DNA of 7,318 bases from Bacteroidales bacterium. Its GTDB lineage: Bacteria; Bacteroidota; Bacteroidia; Bacteroidales; NBLH01. The notes under the pieces were generated by a model. That model was not told the DNA's origin and ran no database searches. It saw only the letters and a list, made by a program, of their open reading frames with translations. Position 1 is the first letter of the stretch. Each line of letters opens with the position of its first letter. Positions 6,069-7,318 of the stretch are shown one piece after another. The position numbers and the translations under genes are program-made. The stretch spans positions 1 to 7,318 of the forward strand of contig JARGGF010000201.1 in NCBI GenBank assembly GCA_029210905.1, written 5' to 3'.

Positions 6069-7318
6069 ATGAGAAATGCAGATATTTTTGAGAATTTGAA
6101 AATGAACCATTCAGATCTTGGAAAATACCAGGAAGTGGGTCATGGTTACTACATGTTCCCAAAGCTAGAAGGAGAAATTGCACCAATAATGAAATTCAGG
6201 GGAAAGGAAGTACTAAACTGGAGTTTAAATAATTATCTTGGTCTTGCAAATCATCCCGAAGTTAGAAAAGCTGATGCAGATGCTGCTAAAGAATGGGGAT
6301 TGGCCTATCCTATGGGCGCCAGAATGATGAGTGGCCAGACTAAATATCACGAACAACTGGAAGAAGAACTGGCTGAATTTGTTAGCAAAGAACGCTCCTA
6401 TCTCTTAAACTACGGTTATCAGGGAATTATCTCTATAATTGATTCTCTTTTGGGAAGAAATGATGTAGCTGTTTATGATTCCGATTCTCATGCCTGTATT
6501 CTCGATGGGTTAAGATTACACATGGGTAAACGATTTGTTTTTCAGCACAATAACATGGAAAGTTTTGCCAAACAAATTGAAAGTGCCTCTAAATTGGCAG
6601 CTAAAACCGGCGGCGGTATTTTAGTAATTACCGAAGGCGTTTTTGGAATGGAAGGCGATCTTGGTAACCTGAAAGCCATTACCGATTTTAAAGAAAAATA
6701 CAACTTCAGGCTATTGGTTGACGATGCTCACGGATTTGGCACTATGGGTAAAACAGGTGCAGGAACCGGGGAACATTTCGGGGTACAGGATAAAGTAGAC
6801 CTTTATTTTGGGACTTTTGCAAAATCAATGGCTGGAATAGGTGCTTTTGTTGCTGGTGAAAAAGCGATAATTGACTATTTACAATACAATATGCGTTCTC
6901 AGATTTTTGCAAAATCGCTTCCAATGCCTATGGTTATAGGTTCTTTAAAAAGACTGGAAATTATTAGAAAAAATACTGAGCTTAAAGATAAGTTGTGGGT
7001 AATTGTGAATGCCATACAAAAAGGGCTTCGTGACAATGGATTTAATATAGGTAAAACGGAATCACCTGTAACTCCTGTATTTTTTGAAGGTAGCGTTTCA
7101 CAAGGAACAAACGTTCTGCTTGATTTGAGAGAAAATTATGATATTTTCACCTCAATTGTTGTCTATCCGGTAGTTCCAAAAGGAACGATTATGCTAAGGA
7201 TTATACCAACATCGGCACATACACTTGAACAAGTTGAGAGAACAGTAAAAGCATTTGCTGAAATTGGCAAAAAATTAAAAGAAGGAGTTTACGACTCTGA
7301 TGAAATTGTAAATAAATT
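6069..7318 (+). CDS. PLP-dependent alpha-oxoamine synthase (serine palmitoyltransferase-like; possibly cysteate acyltransferase), 3'-partial
   Basis: Fold-type I PLP enzyme of the family that condenses an amino acid with an acyl-CoA or acyl-ACP with loss of CO2. The 416 complete codons cover essentially the whole family length (about 400-420), so only a short C-terminus is missing. Key residues are visible: His141 in DSDSHACILDG (stacks on PLP), TEGVFGMEGD (188-197), Asp218 and His221 in VDDAHGFG, the PLP-binding Lys252 in GTFAKSMA, and Arg377 in MLRIIPTSAHT (substrate carboxylate). ATG 6069 is chosen because TAA lies in frame at 6042; the next ATG is codon 12. It belongs to the Bacteroidota lipid branch more than to BioF or Kbl, judging from the FPKLEG N-terminus and GGGILVITEGVFGMEGD. 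Serine (sphingolipid) and cysteate (capnine sulfonolipid) as substrate cannot be told apart by eye. It is transcribed divergently from the sulfate operon. Confidence 0.88.
   Translation, partial: MRNADIFENLKMNHSDLGKYQEVGHGYYMFPKLEGEIAPIMKFRGKEVLNWSLNNYLGLANHPEVRKADADAAKEWGLAYPMGARMMSGQTKYHEQLEEELAEFVSKERSYLLNYGYQGIISIIDSLLGRNDVAVYDSDSHACILDGLRLHMGKRFVFQHNNMESFAKQIESASKLAAKTGGGILVITEGVFGMEGDLGNLKAITDFKEKYNFRLLVDDAHGFGTMGKTGAGTGEHFGVQDKVDLYFGTFAKSMAGIGAFVAGEKAIIDYLQYNMRSQIFAKSLPMPMVIGSLKRLEIIRKNTELKDKLWVIVNAIQKGLRDNGFNIGKTESPVTPVFFEGSVSQGTNVLLDLRENYDIFTSIVVYPVVPKGTIMLRIIPTSAHTLEQVERTVKAFAEIGKKLKEGVYDSDEIVNK

Noticed and set aside
6742..6924. Minus-strand open frame of 60 codons
   Set aside because: Antisense to the catalytic core of the oxoamine synthase.
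6069..7318. Oxoamine synthase as BioF (biotin) or Kbl (threonine breakdown)
   Set aside because: All share the active site, but no biotin or threonine gene is adjacent, and the N-terminal FPKLEG region resembles the lipid-type Bacteroidota branch. The rejection is moderate, not absolute.

Overview
The window comes from an AT-rich member of the Bacteroidota. The evidence is a textbook TAnnTTTGC -7 promoter box, A-rich leaders without Shine-Dalgarno motifs, and proteins of recognisable Bacteroidota type. I cannot resolve the order; a flavobacterial, cytophagal or marinilabilial lineage would all fit. No rRNA, tRNA, CRISPR array or insertion sequence is visible.

Positions 5719 down to 1, minus strand: five genes point the same way with short gaps of about 40 to 90 bases, so they probably form one sulfate-assimilation operon. 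In transcription order they are a two-domain VOC (glyoxalase-fold) protein of unknown role, cysH, cysD, cysN and an SLC13/DASS permease. CysD and CysN form ATP sulfurylase (sulfate to APS). CysH carries the CC...CxxC iron-sulfur ligand set of APS reductases. CysN has no fused APS kinase and no cysC is present, so the operon looks built for the direct route sulfate to APS to sulfite. The permease would bring in sulfate. Its coding sequence stops resembling the family near position 78, where an unrelated reading frame takes over, so it is truncated, rearranged or sits at an assembly junction.

Positions 5720-6068: a divergent intergenic region with outward-facing promoters on both strands and a 10-bp inverted repeat beside the minus-strand promoter.

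Positions 6069-7318, plus strand: a nearly complete PLP-dependent alpha-oxoamine synthase (the serine palmitoyltransferase/KBL/BioF family), running off the window end. Bacteroidota use members of this family for sphingolipids and for the sulfonolipid capnine, in which cysteate replaces serine. Its position back-to-back with a sulfite-producing operon, with no sulfite reductase in view, suggests a link between sulfate reduction and sulfonolipid synthesis. That link is inference. The family match and catalytic residues are read directly from the sequence.
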